Origin: Macrothele yani | Lineage: Eukaryota > Arthropoda > Arachnida > Araneae > Macrothelidae | Direction of reading: 5' to 3' | Assembly: GCA_039090855.1 (NCBI GenBank) | Contig: CM076997.1 | Span: 161,664,709-161,728,708 of the forward strand | Length of the DNA: 64,000 nucleotides | Shown here: one piece after another, positions 21,011 to 32,159 of the stretch | Position numbering within the stretch: position 1 is the stretch's first letter | How the letters are laid out: each line of letters opens with the position of its first letter | The notes under the pieces: model-generated | Seen by the model: only the letters and a program-made list of their open reading frames with translations | Database searches by the model: none | What the model was told of the DNA's origin: nothing | Program-made: the position numbers and the translations under genes

Positions 21011-22660
21011 CCCAATATATATTTGCTTCTAAATCTCCGAATTGAAAAATTCTTTCTGCACGGATACAGCACTTGATGGAAAATCGTTTGCACATAATTT
21101 CGAATTTTTGTAAAAAAATGTTTGGCCACCAGGGGGCGTAAATCTGAATTTCCGCTTCTGAATTATTTGCAGCAAATAATGAGCTTCTAACTCTCGATTG
21201 AAAAAAACGTCGGTTGTAGACCGATACTACTCATGTCGACAAACCTTTTAGAAACATTTTTTCTTAAAATAGTGCATGGTTTCTAAACCAGCGGGCCTAG
21301 GTGTATATCCTATTTTTGTCTAGACCTCTACTTCTAAGAGTCCGATTTGAAAAATTCCCTCTTTGTTGGATAGTGTTTCCAGTAGGATATGTGTTTCATA
21401 TAATTTCAAAATTTTCAAGAAATTCATAGACTTTCCGCTAGAGGTCGTAAAGGTAAGTTCCGTTTCTCCCTATATCTCTGCTCCTAAATCTCCGATTTGA
21501 AAACTTTTTCCTTCAGCGGATACACCTCCTGATGGAAAATATTTTGCATATAATTTTAAATTTTTGGTAAAGAATACTTTGGCCGGGGGGGCGTAAATCT
21601 TAATTTCCGCTTCTGAAGTATTTGCAGCAACACATGAGCTTCTAAATACTCGATTGAAAAAAGTCGTTTGTAGACCGATACTACTCATATCGACAAACCT
21701 TTAGTACAATTTCCTTCTTCAAATAATGCATGGTTTCTACGCCAGGGGGCGTAGATGTATATCTTATTATTGTCAATATGTCTACTTCTAGGAGTCCGAT
21801 TTGAAAAATTACTTCTTTTTTGGATAGTGTTTCCAGTGCGAAATGTGGTTCATATAACTTCAAAATGTTCAAGTATTTCATAGACTTTCCGCTAGGGGTA
21901 GAAATATCAAATTGCGTTTCCCCCCATATCTCTGCTTCTAAATCTCCGATTTGAAAAATTGTTTCTGCACCGGATATAGCTCCTGGTGGGAAATCCTTTG
22001 CACATAATTTCTAATGTTTGTTAAAAATGGTTTGCCCACCAGGTGGCGTAAGTCTTAATTTCCGCTTCTGATGTATTTGCAGCAAATTATGAGCTTCTAA
22101 AATCTCGATTGAAAAACAAGTCGTTTGCTGACCGATACTACTTATGTCGACAAACCTTTTAAGAACATTTTTTTCTTGAAATAATGCGTGGATTCTACGC
22201 CAGGGGGCGTAGATATATATCTTAGTTTTGTCAATATCTCTACTTCTAAAAATCCGACTTGAAAAAATTCCTTCTTTGTTGGATAGTGTTTCCGATGCGA
22301 AATGTTTTCCTATAAATTCAAAATGTTCAAGTAAATCATAGACTTTCCGCTAGGGGACAAAAAGGTAAATTGCGTTTTCTGCTCCTAAAACTCCGATTTG
22401 AAAATTATTTCCGCTCTTGAAAACTCGACTAAATTTTTTTTCTTGGACCGATACCGCTCATATGGATAAACCTTTTGATATTTTTTCTTCCTAAAATAAT
22501 GAATGGTTTTTCCACCAGGGGACGTAAAGTCACCTTATTTTTGTCGATATCTCTGTTTCTAAGAGTTCATAAGCTCGCGATTCTGTTTATAGCAATATCT
22601 AAGGGATTAAAAACCCGATTGAAAATCTTCTTTCTTTCGTCAGATTTTTTGTTTTCCATA
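21011..22660 (+). repeat. CTCF-box satellite, right part
   Basis: Continuation of the higher-order array. The word CGGATA(CA) recurs at 21061, 21517 and 21971, a period of about 455 bp. Each unit holds three related sub-units with CTCCGATTTGAAAAATT-type starts. CTCF-core-like words: CCACCAGGGGGCG (21127-21139), GCCGGGGGGGCG (21592-21603), CGCCAGGGGGCG (21740-21751 and 22198-22209), CCACCAGGTGGCG (22036-22048) and CCACCAGGGGACG (22512-22524). The last unit is shortened and diverged. Confidence 0.9.
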
Positions 22661-22811
22661 CCGGTTCCATTGACTTTGAATAGCTTTGATAAATTTAATT
22701 TGCGTCAGAACGGATTCAAAAGACGTGCTTATTACACCCGAAAATTCGGTGTCATTTTTCTTGTTTACATCTAGGGACGACGGAACCATTTCGGCACTTT
22801 AAAATCAATGT

Positions 22812-23034
22812 GCCGCTCCGGTGGCGCATTGGTCTATGCGATGGCTTCGGATCATTCGTCCGAGATTGGTCTGGGTTCGAATCCGTGTGAGGCATGACGT
22901 TGTGTTTGTCTTACGGCGCTGGCTCTGTCCTTTCCCTAGAACCAGTAACTCTAAATATGGGACGAGCGACTGCTTATAGCCCACTGAGTTACTCACGGTT
23001 GTCGTTAAACCCCCAATCAAAAAGAAAGAAAAAA
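22812..23034 (+). repeat. SINE-A copy
   Basis: A complete but diverged SINE-A: GCCGCTCCGGTGGCGCATTG, GGGTTCGAATCC, TCTTACGGCGCTGGCTC, GTTAAACCCCCAATC and an impure A tail with AAAGAAAG. No convincing target duplication. Confidence 0.9.
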
Positions 23035-23890
23035 TCCCATTCGTGGTCCTGAAACCACTGTCTCGATGTGCAAGTCTTCTGGCATTGCGTATTACCCTTT
23101 TGGAAGTAGCACTCTCCATCAGAAAGCACCATCCCACATGCATTTATGTGCTTGGTCCGCAATTATGTTAATGTAGCTCGTGTTATCTAGGTGTTGTTCC
23201 AGAGGTATGTACTACAGAAACCAAATGGATATACCCTTAGATCTCTTCCAAGCTTGTACAGTTAAGTCAAGGTAGGTGGGATCCACCGAATCGTGTCTCG
23301 CGTCTCCAACAAAAATGCACGGTTCACGAAAGATAACAATAACAATCATTTTTTAATATTGTTCTGAAAATGATGGGTAATGACACTAGAGCTTTTTGTC
23401 ATAGCACGAGCCCGTGCTATGACAAAAAGCCTGCAAACGGAACCAGGCCCGGGAGGACTCTTATATCAAATCTTTGGTTAAAACCCGAGCTTTTAAGGAT
23501 ACAGGCTCAAGTTAATTTTCCCTTTAACTTTTTTAATTAATTTTATTTAACACTGCTTGCTGAATTACCTAACACAATGGAAAACGCACAACTGAATGCT
23601 TAGGCTGTAGTATATCTTTTGTTCTTTGCCTAATATTTTTAATTATTGCTTAGAGCGTGTTTCGCGTGCATTTCGGAACTCAAAAGCTTCTGTGAGTGCT
23701 TTAAGTAAGAATTATGTATTTTTAATTGATGCGATTAGAAACGATAGTACAAAGTTTTCTGGCGACTAAACTTTAAAGTTCTGGTAGCTGCAATATGAAA
23801 ACAAAATCTTGCCCTAACACACTTATGAGCAATGGTAAAGAAATAGAAAGAGTTTCAAGCTCTTTGGTCTCCTGCTTACGATTTTGGGTA
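23035..23890. other. No gene; one perfect hairpin
   Basis: Unassigned AT-rich sequence apart from the 18-bp hairpin at 23391-23430. Confidence 0.5.
23391..23430. repeat. Perfect 18-bp inverted repeat
   Basis: GCTTTTTGTCATAGCACG, four bases, then CGTGCTATGACAAAAAGC. The loop is AGCC. No T-run suggests a terminator, and no element ends are nearby. Confidence 0.95.
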
Positions 23891-24292
23891 TTTTTTTTTA
23901 TTGGAGGTTTAAATGATTTTTTTTCTGACTGATTGGAGGTTTAACGACCACCGTGAGCAGCTCAATGAGCTCTCAGCAGTCGCCCGTCCCTAATTTAGGG
24001 TCACTGGTTCCCTAAATTATTTATTGGACCTGGTGGTACAGAGACATGACAAACTGGCAGACATAGACAAGATACAGATGTTTCACATCACCAAGTACAT
24101 ATCAAACATGGTTTTTACAGTATGCTAAATGACCAATGTGCACAGACTACTATTGTTGGACAAGGAACACATTGAGAGTCAGTGCCGAAAGACAAACACA
24201 AACATCCATGTATCACCGGGAATCAAACCCGGAACCAACTAGGGCGAATAGTCACAAGTCAGCGCCATAGACAACTGCGCCAACGGCGCGTC
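23891..24292 (-). repeat. SINE-A-type composite, minus strand
   Basis: The tRNA-like head is at the right (reverse complement of GGTTTGATTCCCGG-type B-box at about 24225). A body of about 140 bases unlike the canonical one follows at 24020-24160. Then comes a canonical SINE-A tail piece at 23931-24015 (GATTGGAGGTTTAACGACCA on the plus strand) and a second tail ATTGGAGGTTTAAATG at 23899-23914. This is either a long-bodied SINE variant interrupted by a truncated SINE-A, or a chimera. Confidence 0.65.
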
Positions 24293-24321
24293 AAAATAGT
24301 GTGCAATTCGAAGTTTTTCTT

Positions 24322-24795
24322 TGTTTTGTTTTTTTGATTGGAGTTTTTTTTTTTTTAATTATTTATTGGTCTTTGGTAACACATGCATCTTCAAATCGTG
24401 CACTGATCCTGGGTAAGACATATATGATGATAGAAATTCATTATGCGACACAGGAGGGTACAACAATTATGCAAAGAATAATCATCATCAAAGGACAGAT
24501 TGAACATGTAATACAGTAGGTAACACATACATCTGGAAGTCATACACTGGTCCTGGTGAACACATGCATGATCATAGAAACACAGTATTGTGCTACAATA
24601 ATGCAAGGAAGTAACATAATCAAAAGACAAATTGAACATGTATTACAGTATGCCATAGTTTAAAAGGGCAGAGAGAGACAGTGCCAAAAGACAAAAACAA
24701 ACATCCATGCCTCACTGGGATTCGAAACCAGACCCAAATAGGGAGAATGTTACAAGCCAGCGGTTTAGACCACTGAACCACCGCGATCTGCTGTG
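24322..24795 (-). repeat. Long-bodied SINE-A variant
   Basis: The minus-strand head at 24680-24795 has a B-box (GGTTTCGAATCCCAGTGAGG), and the tail at 24331-24356 has the SINE-A CTCCAATC and A run. Between them lies a body of about 295 bp absent from canonical SINE-A, containing a duplication (24376-24517 and 24518-24650). A short GAAGTT flanks both sides and may be a target duplication. Confidence 0.65.
24376..24650 (-). repeat. Two-unit tandem duplication, about 135-140 bp
   Basis: The unit starts GGTAACACAT(G/A)CATCT at 24377 and 24521, then has CACTG(A/G)TCCTG and ATGCAA. Both units end GA(A)CATGTA(A/T)TACAGTA. The copies are about 75-80 percent similar by eye. Confidence 0.8.
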
Positions 24796-26277
24796 AAGTT
24801 AAAAATCATGGTTTCCACTCCCAAAACACTTACAAACTTGCTTCACGGAGTATACTTAAAGCTTCATAATGTCAAGATATCTTATGGAAACTGGAAAGAG
24901 TCTGTATAACATTCCATCCTTAGGAGCAGGTGCGAATTTCCTTGGATTTTAATAGTTACAAACATTTTTGGAGGGTGGTTTTTTTTGTGAGCAGTAATTT
25001 GTGCCCTTAAATGCATTATGTAGGAAACAATTGCCGCATTTAGCATCCGCTTTGGTATTCGTAATAAAAGTCAGAAACATAACGCTGCATCTCTTTGCAG
25101 GAATCAGAATAATCTTGTGGAAAGTTAAATACGCCAGCGGAGTTGCAAAGAGTAGTATTACTTAGCTGCTCCGTGAGCTTTAGCACCAGACGGTAATGAA
25201 ATTAGAAAAGAAATCCGAAAAGCGTGCTGGGGACCGAAGCTTGCGTGCTCAAAAACCATGACTACCAGGAAGCTAAGGAAAGGATCTCAAAGTTTGTTCT
25301 GAGAAAATTTCTTCTGCAGCCCTCCTTCGCGCTTCGGCGTAAAAAGCTCTCGGGGTGTATTTTATTCTCTTGAGACTTAAATAATTAAGGAGAATCAAGG
25401 CAAACTGATTTTTAAACATCTTCGTGCATGGTTTTTGGAACTTGAGGGAGCACTTTAAAAAAAGCAAAGATAATTGTTTGAACAAAGCGTAATTTTTCAA
25501 ATTTATTAAAGTTCCAGAATATCGTGAAGACTTAATGTGATTTAAATACGTTTTATTTCTCCTTTCATTTTCAATCTCGCATGACTAATGCTTCCTTAAT
25601 GGGCTCATTCAAGACTCACCTTCTCAAGGAAAGAGGGAAAAAATGCCTTTGCTGTTTACTTTGTTACAAATTCATCTCACAATACTGCATTTATTATACC
25701 AAGGGAAAGTAAACAAAGCAGCAAAATGTCAATATTTCATCTTAGACCAACACAGCAAAATAAAATCGACCTAAAATGTCTATATTTCATATGACCAACA
25801 CAATAAAATAAAATCCGACCTAAATTTTTCATTTTTTTAAACTAGGGTGTGACCAACCTATCGAAAAGAATAGCACTGCACATAATTTGTGATATACTAA
25901 AAAGCAGCCGCTATGTTTTCGGACATCTTAACGACAGTAAGTAGATCTCACACTGCAAAAGACAACCTAAAATTCGTAAGCAATTTTTCGTGATTCATTT
26001 CGCTATTTAACGAAGCGTACAGTTGAATGAACCTTTTCCGTGAAATAGTGGAGAAAACCTGAATTTCACGGATTTTTATTACGTATATTCAGAAAAAAAA
26101 TTCATATTTTTCGGGTTTGTAACGGAAAATTGCCGCTTATCTAAGGTACAAGCTCATAGCCCGTGCCACGTACAGAAGAAAAAGCTGTGACTGAAATTTT
26201 TATAGCGCGAATCGTAAAATACATATACATAACTATGATAAACGGTTGAATTAATGAATTATTATAAATGGACAGTC
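24796..26277. other. No feature recognised
   Basis: AT-rich sequence with no supported gene. A weak duplication of AATGTC(A)ATATTTCAT words with ACCAACACA lies at 25725-25810. Confidence 0.45.
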
Positions 26278-26629
26278 TGCACTGAGAAAAACGTTTTGTT
26301 AATTCAATCAACCAAAACATTTTATCGATAAGCAGTCAACAATAATTTTCAGCTAAGTATTTTGCTGAAATTTATTGTCGATTCTACAAAATTTATTGTT
26401 ATCATGACAAAATGTTTTGTTCATTTAACAAAATGCTTAGGTCGATTTTTGGGAATTTGTTTGATCTAACAATATGTATTGATATCGTGATAAAACGTTT
26501 TATTGCAGCAACCAAACCTATTGTTATTGTGACACAGTAATTTATTGCTCCAACAAAATCTACAGTTATGTAGCTGGGCCACTTTGCTACTAAACGTTTT
26601 TCCCGATGGCAACACTTTGCCAGTGCAGT

Positions 26630-26850
26630 AATTTTAGGCGATGCCCTTCGACTCTGGGTGTCCGATATTCTCCACCCGCCGTATTTCAATTCTTTTCCGC
26701 CGTACATATTTTCTGAGGGTGTTTAAATAAATTTGGACGGTGTTACGTTACGATGAATGTTTTTCAGAGCCAGCGAAAAATCCCACACCGAGCTGATTCG
26801 AACCTGAGACCTTCCGTTTAGGGACTAGGTGTGCTAAACACTCGGGTGTG
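26630..26850 (-). repeat. tRNA-derived SINE of a third type
   Basis: On the minus strand, TTTAGCACACCTAGTCCCTA (A-box region) and GGTCTCAGGTTCGAATCAGC (B-box) form a head. The body TTTTTCGCTGGCTCTG follows toward lower coordinates. It is unlike SINE-A in head and body. Its far end is unclear because it lies inside the AACAAAA-rich element. Confidence 0.55.
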
Positions 26851-26935
26851 CCTGTTCTTGCGAATTAGTTCTTATCTGCAAATTCAGTATTTGAAAGTCG
26901 GTTTATTACCTTCTGTAATGTTCACGGACGATTTG

Positions 26936-28379
26936 TACACTGGCGTGCAAAAATTAAAGACGAGACGGTTTTTCGAATGTAACGTCGTGCAGAAGTGCTC
27001 CACGTCGACTCAAATCATACCATAAGATCCCCAAGATGTTAGAATATGAGACAAGTGAGCAAAACTGTCCAAAAAGGAATCCAAAGGATACAAAGGCACT
27101 TTATTAAAAAGGTACCTTCGAGCACAACTGGACAGAAGACAGAAACGTCCATGTGACAGGCGACTGCCAAGAAGAAGGGGAAATGATCCAGTGACTTAGA
27201 AGGGGAGATGATCACCCCTGACTGCGTTGCAGGATTTACAACGTCTGTCCATGCTGAGGACGAGGTTGTCAAAGAGCCGGAATTGTTGCTGGCGGCTGGT
27301 GACGTGCTGCCAAGCGTCTCCCGAGAACGTCCCACACGTGTTCGATTAGGTGTAGCGTTGTCGTCCATGAAGAGGAACTCAGGACCCACAGCACTTCTCA
27401 ACAGATGCACGTGAGGCAGGAGAACCTCGATACAATAGCGGACACCAGTGACTGAACCTCCTTGAAAGATGTGGAGGTCAGTACTGCTACCAAGCATGAT
27501 ACTACCCCAAACGAGAACTCCGCCACCTCCAAACCGGTCCCTTTCGATGATGTTCCAGGTGTGATTGCGTGTTTCCTGCTCTCTCCAGATGTGTATACGT
27601 CCATAGTTGCTCGTCAGACCAAATCGGCTCTCATCCGTAAAGAGAACTCGACCCTATTGCTGATACGTCCAGTTCTTGTGTTCCTGGCACCAGAGAAACC
27701 GCCGTCTCCGATGAGCAGGCGTTAAGGGCACACACCGTACTGGTCGTCGTGCAAATAGACCACCTTTGTGCAGCCTCCTGGCCACTGTAAAACGCGATAA
27801 CGGACGGCCAGTTGTCTGTTGCATGTACCTTGCGATTTCTCTTGCTGTCTGCTGTCTGTCTCTTCTCGCCTGTAGGAACATATACCGGTCGTCCGCCGCC
27901 GTGGTTGCTCGTGGACTTCCACTGCTGAACTCTCGGACAGTTGTTTCTGTCGTTTGAAATGCTCTCCAAGCTCGTGAAACGATGTTGTGAGCAATCACGA
28001 ACTCCTCGGCCACACTAGTCACACTTATACCTTCTTCCAACTTCCCCATGACGCGACCTCGCGTAATGTCATCCAGATGTCGTTTACTGGATTGCGTGTT
28101 GACCATATCGCATGGTTGCAGCACTTCGACGTCGTTCAAACCGATGAACACCGTGCAATAGCTTTCACCGAATCGCTGAGTGTACACCGCACTTATGCTT
28201 TATACCCTTCCGACACCACCGCCCTCCCCCCACACACTAGTCATGCTGCATATATGCGCATGCCCTACCGTATCGGACCCTAGTCTATCTCCTGGGTGGT
28301 CTTTCGGTCCGTTCTGCCTGCTCGTTCCGTTGTTATGCTAATTTCTCCTCTTCGTCCTTAATTTTTGCACACCAGTGTA
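26936..28379 (-). mobile_element. Tc1-like transposon with TIRs
   Basis: A 1.44 kb element. The left end is TACACTGGCGTGCAAAAATT followed by AAAGACGA. The right end in reverse complement is TACACTGGTGTGCAAAAATT followed by AAGGACGA. Both ends start at TA, as expected for Tc1. It is inserted in the AACAAAA-rich TIR element. Confidence 0.93.
27200..28187 (-). pseudogene. Tc1-like transposase lacking the DDE Glu
   Basis: A long open part (27654-28187) gives the DNA-binding half: KRHLDDITRGRVMGKLEEGI, ISVTSVAEEF, RPLSRFTVARRLHKGGLF and the start of the core CQEHKNWTYQQ. A stop follows, then LFTDESRFGL (first Asp) and GGVLVWGSIMLGSS, and EFLFMDDNATPNRTR (second Asp). The protein then jumps to the tail SMDRRCKSCNAVRGDHLPF. 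The segment that should hold SPDLNPIEHVW with the catalytic Glu is missing, so an internal deletion removed the third catalytic residue. Confidence 0.85.
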
Positions 28380-29136
28380 CTTGACATAACGAAGTATTGA
28401 CACTATTTTGGTGCGTGTGTAACATGTTTCTAAATGTCATTTCTTTTAAATGCTTTCCTTAGTTTTTGATGAAACAAATTATTGACACATTTGGTTAGAC
28501 AAAAAAAAAATTGTAATATTTTTCTTAACTTTCTATATATTCCATGGTACTATCACCATGCAATCTTTGGTTGCGCTACGAATTTCGAAACACCATGTAT
28601 ATATAGCCTATACACGAAATCATGTTCTATACATAAATTACAACTCCTATCATTATCCCATGTGCAAATTTTTATTTGTGATTAAGAACCGATCGCAAAA
28701 AATAATTCGCAGTCAGTCGTAATTCAAAATGAAATTTTAAGCACAAAACGAGATTCTTATGGTCAATGGTAGTCTGGTAGTGCCCGTATGGAGTAGTTAG
28801 TAATCACGTGAGCTTTGGCGTAAGGTCGATGCCACCTCCATATAGTTGAATTAACAAAATATAGCCAACGAAATAATTTTGTGTTGCCAACAAAACAATT
28901 CCGATGGAGTCAGTCTGGCTAAAGCAACAAAATAAATCGACAAAACTGCTCAACAAAACTTATTTGTTGTTTCAAACAAACTTTTTTTCTCAGTGTATAA
29001 GATAGGTCACCACCAACAATATTTTCGTAATATTTCCATTCAATATCTTCAGGACAAAAACCTATTATGTAGGTTAATAGATTTTAACCGGTCATATGAC
29101 GGTCACAGTACGTTAAAAATCATATAATGTAAAACT

Positions 29137-29445
29137 TTAGGTAATAAATTGCAGCACGTTGAGATTGAAGATCTGGAGTTTCTTGCTACCGGCGAATTGC
29201 GTCTGAGAGAGCAGCTGCATTACGTCGAGCTTGTAGTCTTCAGGAGTTTCTTGCTGTCGGCATTTAGCATGCGCAAGAGCATCAGTAATATGTCTGGCTT
29301 GTGTTTCTTCAAAAGTTTCATTTCGCCTGCGATTAGCTCTACCTTCGTTCAAGTTATGCAAGTTTTTAGGAGATTGGTTTGCTCGCCATCGCCGTTCTCG
29401 TTCTCTATATAAGCGCAGTTTTCCTCGAGCTTTATCTTCTTCCAT
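29137..29445 (-). pseudogene. Helitron N-terminal-like fragment (102 aa)
   Basis: MEEDKARGKLRLYRERERRW is followed by ANRRRNETFEETQARHITDA and KCRQQETPEDY. Repeated Arg-rich ETPEE/ETxEETQAR segments are typical of the region before the Helitron helicase-like domain. No Rep or helicase motif follows and no element ends are visible. It might equally be a fragment of another charged protein, so the call is tentative. Confidence 0.45.
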
Positions 29446-29558
29446 CTTGTTCTACAAAAACAAAGTTCCACGGAACAAATTATTTTAAAAAAATTACATC
29501 ACAGTGAATCAAAACTACGCCTGCAGTTACTTTCTTACAAATTTGCTTGTGTTTTTTT

Positions 29559-29667
29559 TTACAAAATTAAATAACGCTGATTCCTTTTTATGAAATAAAA
29601 CAACGCTAATTCCTTTTCATGAATTCCGTTTTATGAAATAAAATAACGCTGATTCATTTTTATGAAA
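29559..29667 (+). repeat. Three short tandem units, 32-43 bp
   Basis: AAATAAAACAACGCTAATTC and close variants (29560, 29592, 29635) are each followed by CTTTTTATG-like ends. The middle unit is longer. Confidence 0.75.
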
Positions 29668-32010
29668 TTGCTCTGCACTGCGAAGAAACTGAAGTAAAAC
29701 ACGACATTATAATTACGTAACAGAACAAACGTCGTAGAAAATTGTTCGAGCACGCGCATTTTGCCAGAGATGAAGTCGGTTATCTTACTAACTTATTTTA
29801 TTATCCGGTATTTCTCCTTGATTTTACGTATCGTGCGATAGTGGTTGGTTTAGTTCCGATTTCAGCCACCGGATAAAAGCAGATGGAGTACTGAATGACA
29901 TCAGAGCGTTAGGAACAGATGTAGCCTATTTTATAGGTTTTTACACCCGTAAATTCTGAATTGTCAGAAACCTTTTCACAATTACTATCCTATATTAACT
30001 GGAAAGTGTCGTTCTCAACGGTGGGCAGAGTAATTCTTCCTACATCCCGGTAAATTTTAAATAATTTAAAGTGAAACTTAATTACTTGACGGACAATAGT
30101 GATTACAGAGGGAAATAGTTTTTAGGAGACACTGGGCTCCTCTCATTGCACAAATTTTAAGAAAGTAAACCTTTTAAACTTTTGTTTTAATTGTAGATAA
30201 AAAAGCATTTTATTGACGGCTAAATATAAGTATTACGAAATACCTTCGAGTGAACAGATTGCACTTTACCATTTCGTCAACCAGCGAGGCGGTGCAATTA
30301 CGAAGTATTTTAAACTACAACATGATGTTTTTAACTAGGATCTCTTTGTAAGAAATGAATATGACGAAATACTACCCATTATAAATGTTCTACTATTTTT
30401 ACGTAATTAATAATGTACGCACTACAGATATGCCATTCAATCAAAATGTATATTATCTCGAGGAATTGGTGACATAAGAAGAAAATTAAAAACAACAAGA
30501 AGCAGGACTCAAGGTAAAATACATTTCTTTATTTACAACATTAACACAAAGGTAATAAGGACCAACCAAAAACCTGTATAGCTCTTCCGACGAAGGTCAA
30601 ATAAAACGTGATGAACAGAAAATTTGACAGATCATGTCATAATGTTCAAAATCTATGTACCACGTAATATAATTATTTGAAGAGTTTAATGAATAAATCT
30701 CATAGAGTCATATACACATTAATTACTTGAATTCATTTTAGTCTCACAATGTATGATTGTGTTATTTCAAAGAGCTCTTTCTCTCTAGTTTGGAACCAGC
30801 TATCTTTCACCGTAGAGCTGAATTACAAAATCTTGGGAAACAGTTTAAGGACTACAAAGTCTCGCACTGCCCAAAAGTTTACGAAAAGTCGCCTCTGCTT
30901 TTGGATCTTGTCTGATCTTGTATGGAATAATTTTAGAGACGACTGACATCAAGGAAACTGTTGGAATCCTCTCCAGCAAGCCTGGCGTAACCTGATGCTG
31001 TCTCTACAATATATTGGCATTCAGTATTAAGAGATGAAAATACAAAGCAACACAGCGTATAATTACGAGGTGAAAAACATTTAATAGCGTTCTTGATGGC
31101 TTCCACCTTTTTTCAAAAAGTCATGTTTGTCTCTTACGAGTTCCAATTCTCTGAAGTTTATGTTTTACCACCTCCTTGGAAAAAATTCCCGATGGAGAGC
31201 AAAATATTAGCGACTTGTACATCTCTACAATGCCACTGAATAAACAGGTCTATATTAAACTATAAGCTACTTCAACTTATTAACTATCTTTGGTTTGTTT
31301 TTCAACATAATACTGTTTTGGCAACCGTCTTGTTTCGTACAACATTCTGGAAGTAACATTTCTCATTTGCAATCTGGCAGCATCCTTCACTTAACCTACC
31401 ATTTTTGTTTAAAATCAAGTTGGCATTCGTTCTGTAACAGCTGGATGGAAGTATTATCGGATTTCCTTGAAGAGTGATAATATTGTATTCAGAAACTTTA
31501 AAATTTCGCAAGGTGTTTTGGTGTATTTACTTCTTCTTATTTCATCGAATGTGAAGTTCCTTGACCCAATGTGCCAATGATGAAAAGTATCAAATCTGCA
31601 CGGGTTTTTTCTTCTTCTTCCTCACTATTATGAACACTCCAAGCTGACAGCGTTACAAATTAAACACAGCAGTTGATCATTGATTTCTTCACTTCCTCAC
31701 ATCTGGATTGAAAACAGATTCATAGAACACAAAATCGGAGACCTCCATTTTGTGCACAATTTCTACGTTTTCATTGTCGCTTTCACTAACCACGATTACA
31801 ATCTTGTATCATCATCACAGTACCTTCAATCTGAACTTGTATCATTTACTCCAAGAGAGAGTATTTTTCTTAAACATCACTAACATCATCATAGCTCGTG
31901 ATTGCTGAACAAATTATTATAAACCAAAAAAGAAACAGCAATTAAGCTTATGCAATAAAAAAACTAACTTGCTGAAAATAAATGCTATCGGTGACCATTC
32001 TCGTAGAATG
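29668..32010. other. No feature recognised
   Basis: About 2.3 kb, AT-rich. Open frames are 60-70 codons without recognisable motifs. Nothing can be supported. Confidence 0.5.
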
Positions 32011-32159
32011 TACACTCATCGTCAAAACAATAGTGCACCTAGAAGGACGTGTTGGATTGCAATGCTATTTAGGAGGAAGGTAAAGGATACCAGGAACATT
32101 GATGTTTAAACATTGAGATTGATTTGGGCAATATTTATTGAGCAACACGCCAATAAGTA

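Larger units (their letters stand above)
26278..28997. mobile_element. Candidate TIR element split by a Tc1
   Basis: The left end is TGCACTGAGAAAAACGTTTT, and the right end in reverse complement is TACACTGAGAAAAAAAGTTT. Subterminal zones on both sides (26290-26575 and 28850-28985) are filled with degenerate TTTTGTTG/CAACAAAA words. A complete Tc1-like element (26936-28379) lies between them. Without it the element would be about 1.28 kb with no coding sequence. No target duplication was found, so the two ends could belong to separate short elements. Confidence 0.5.
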
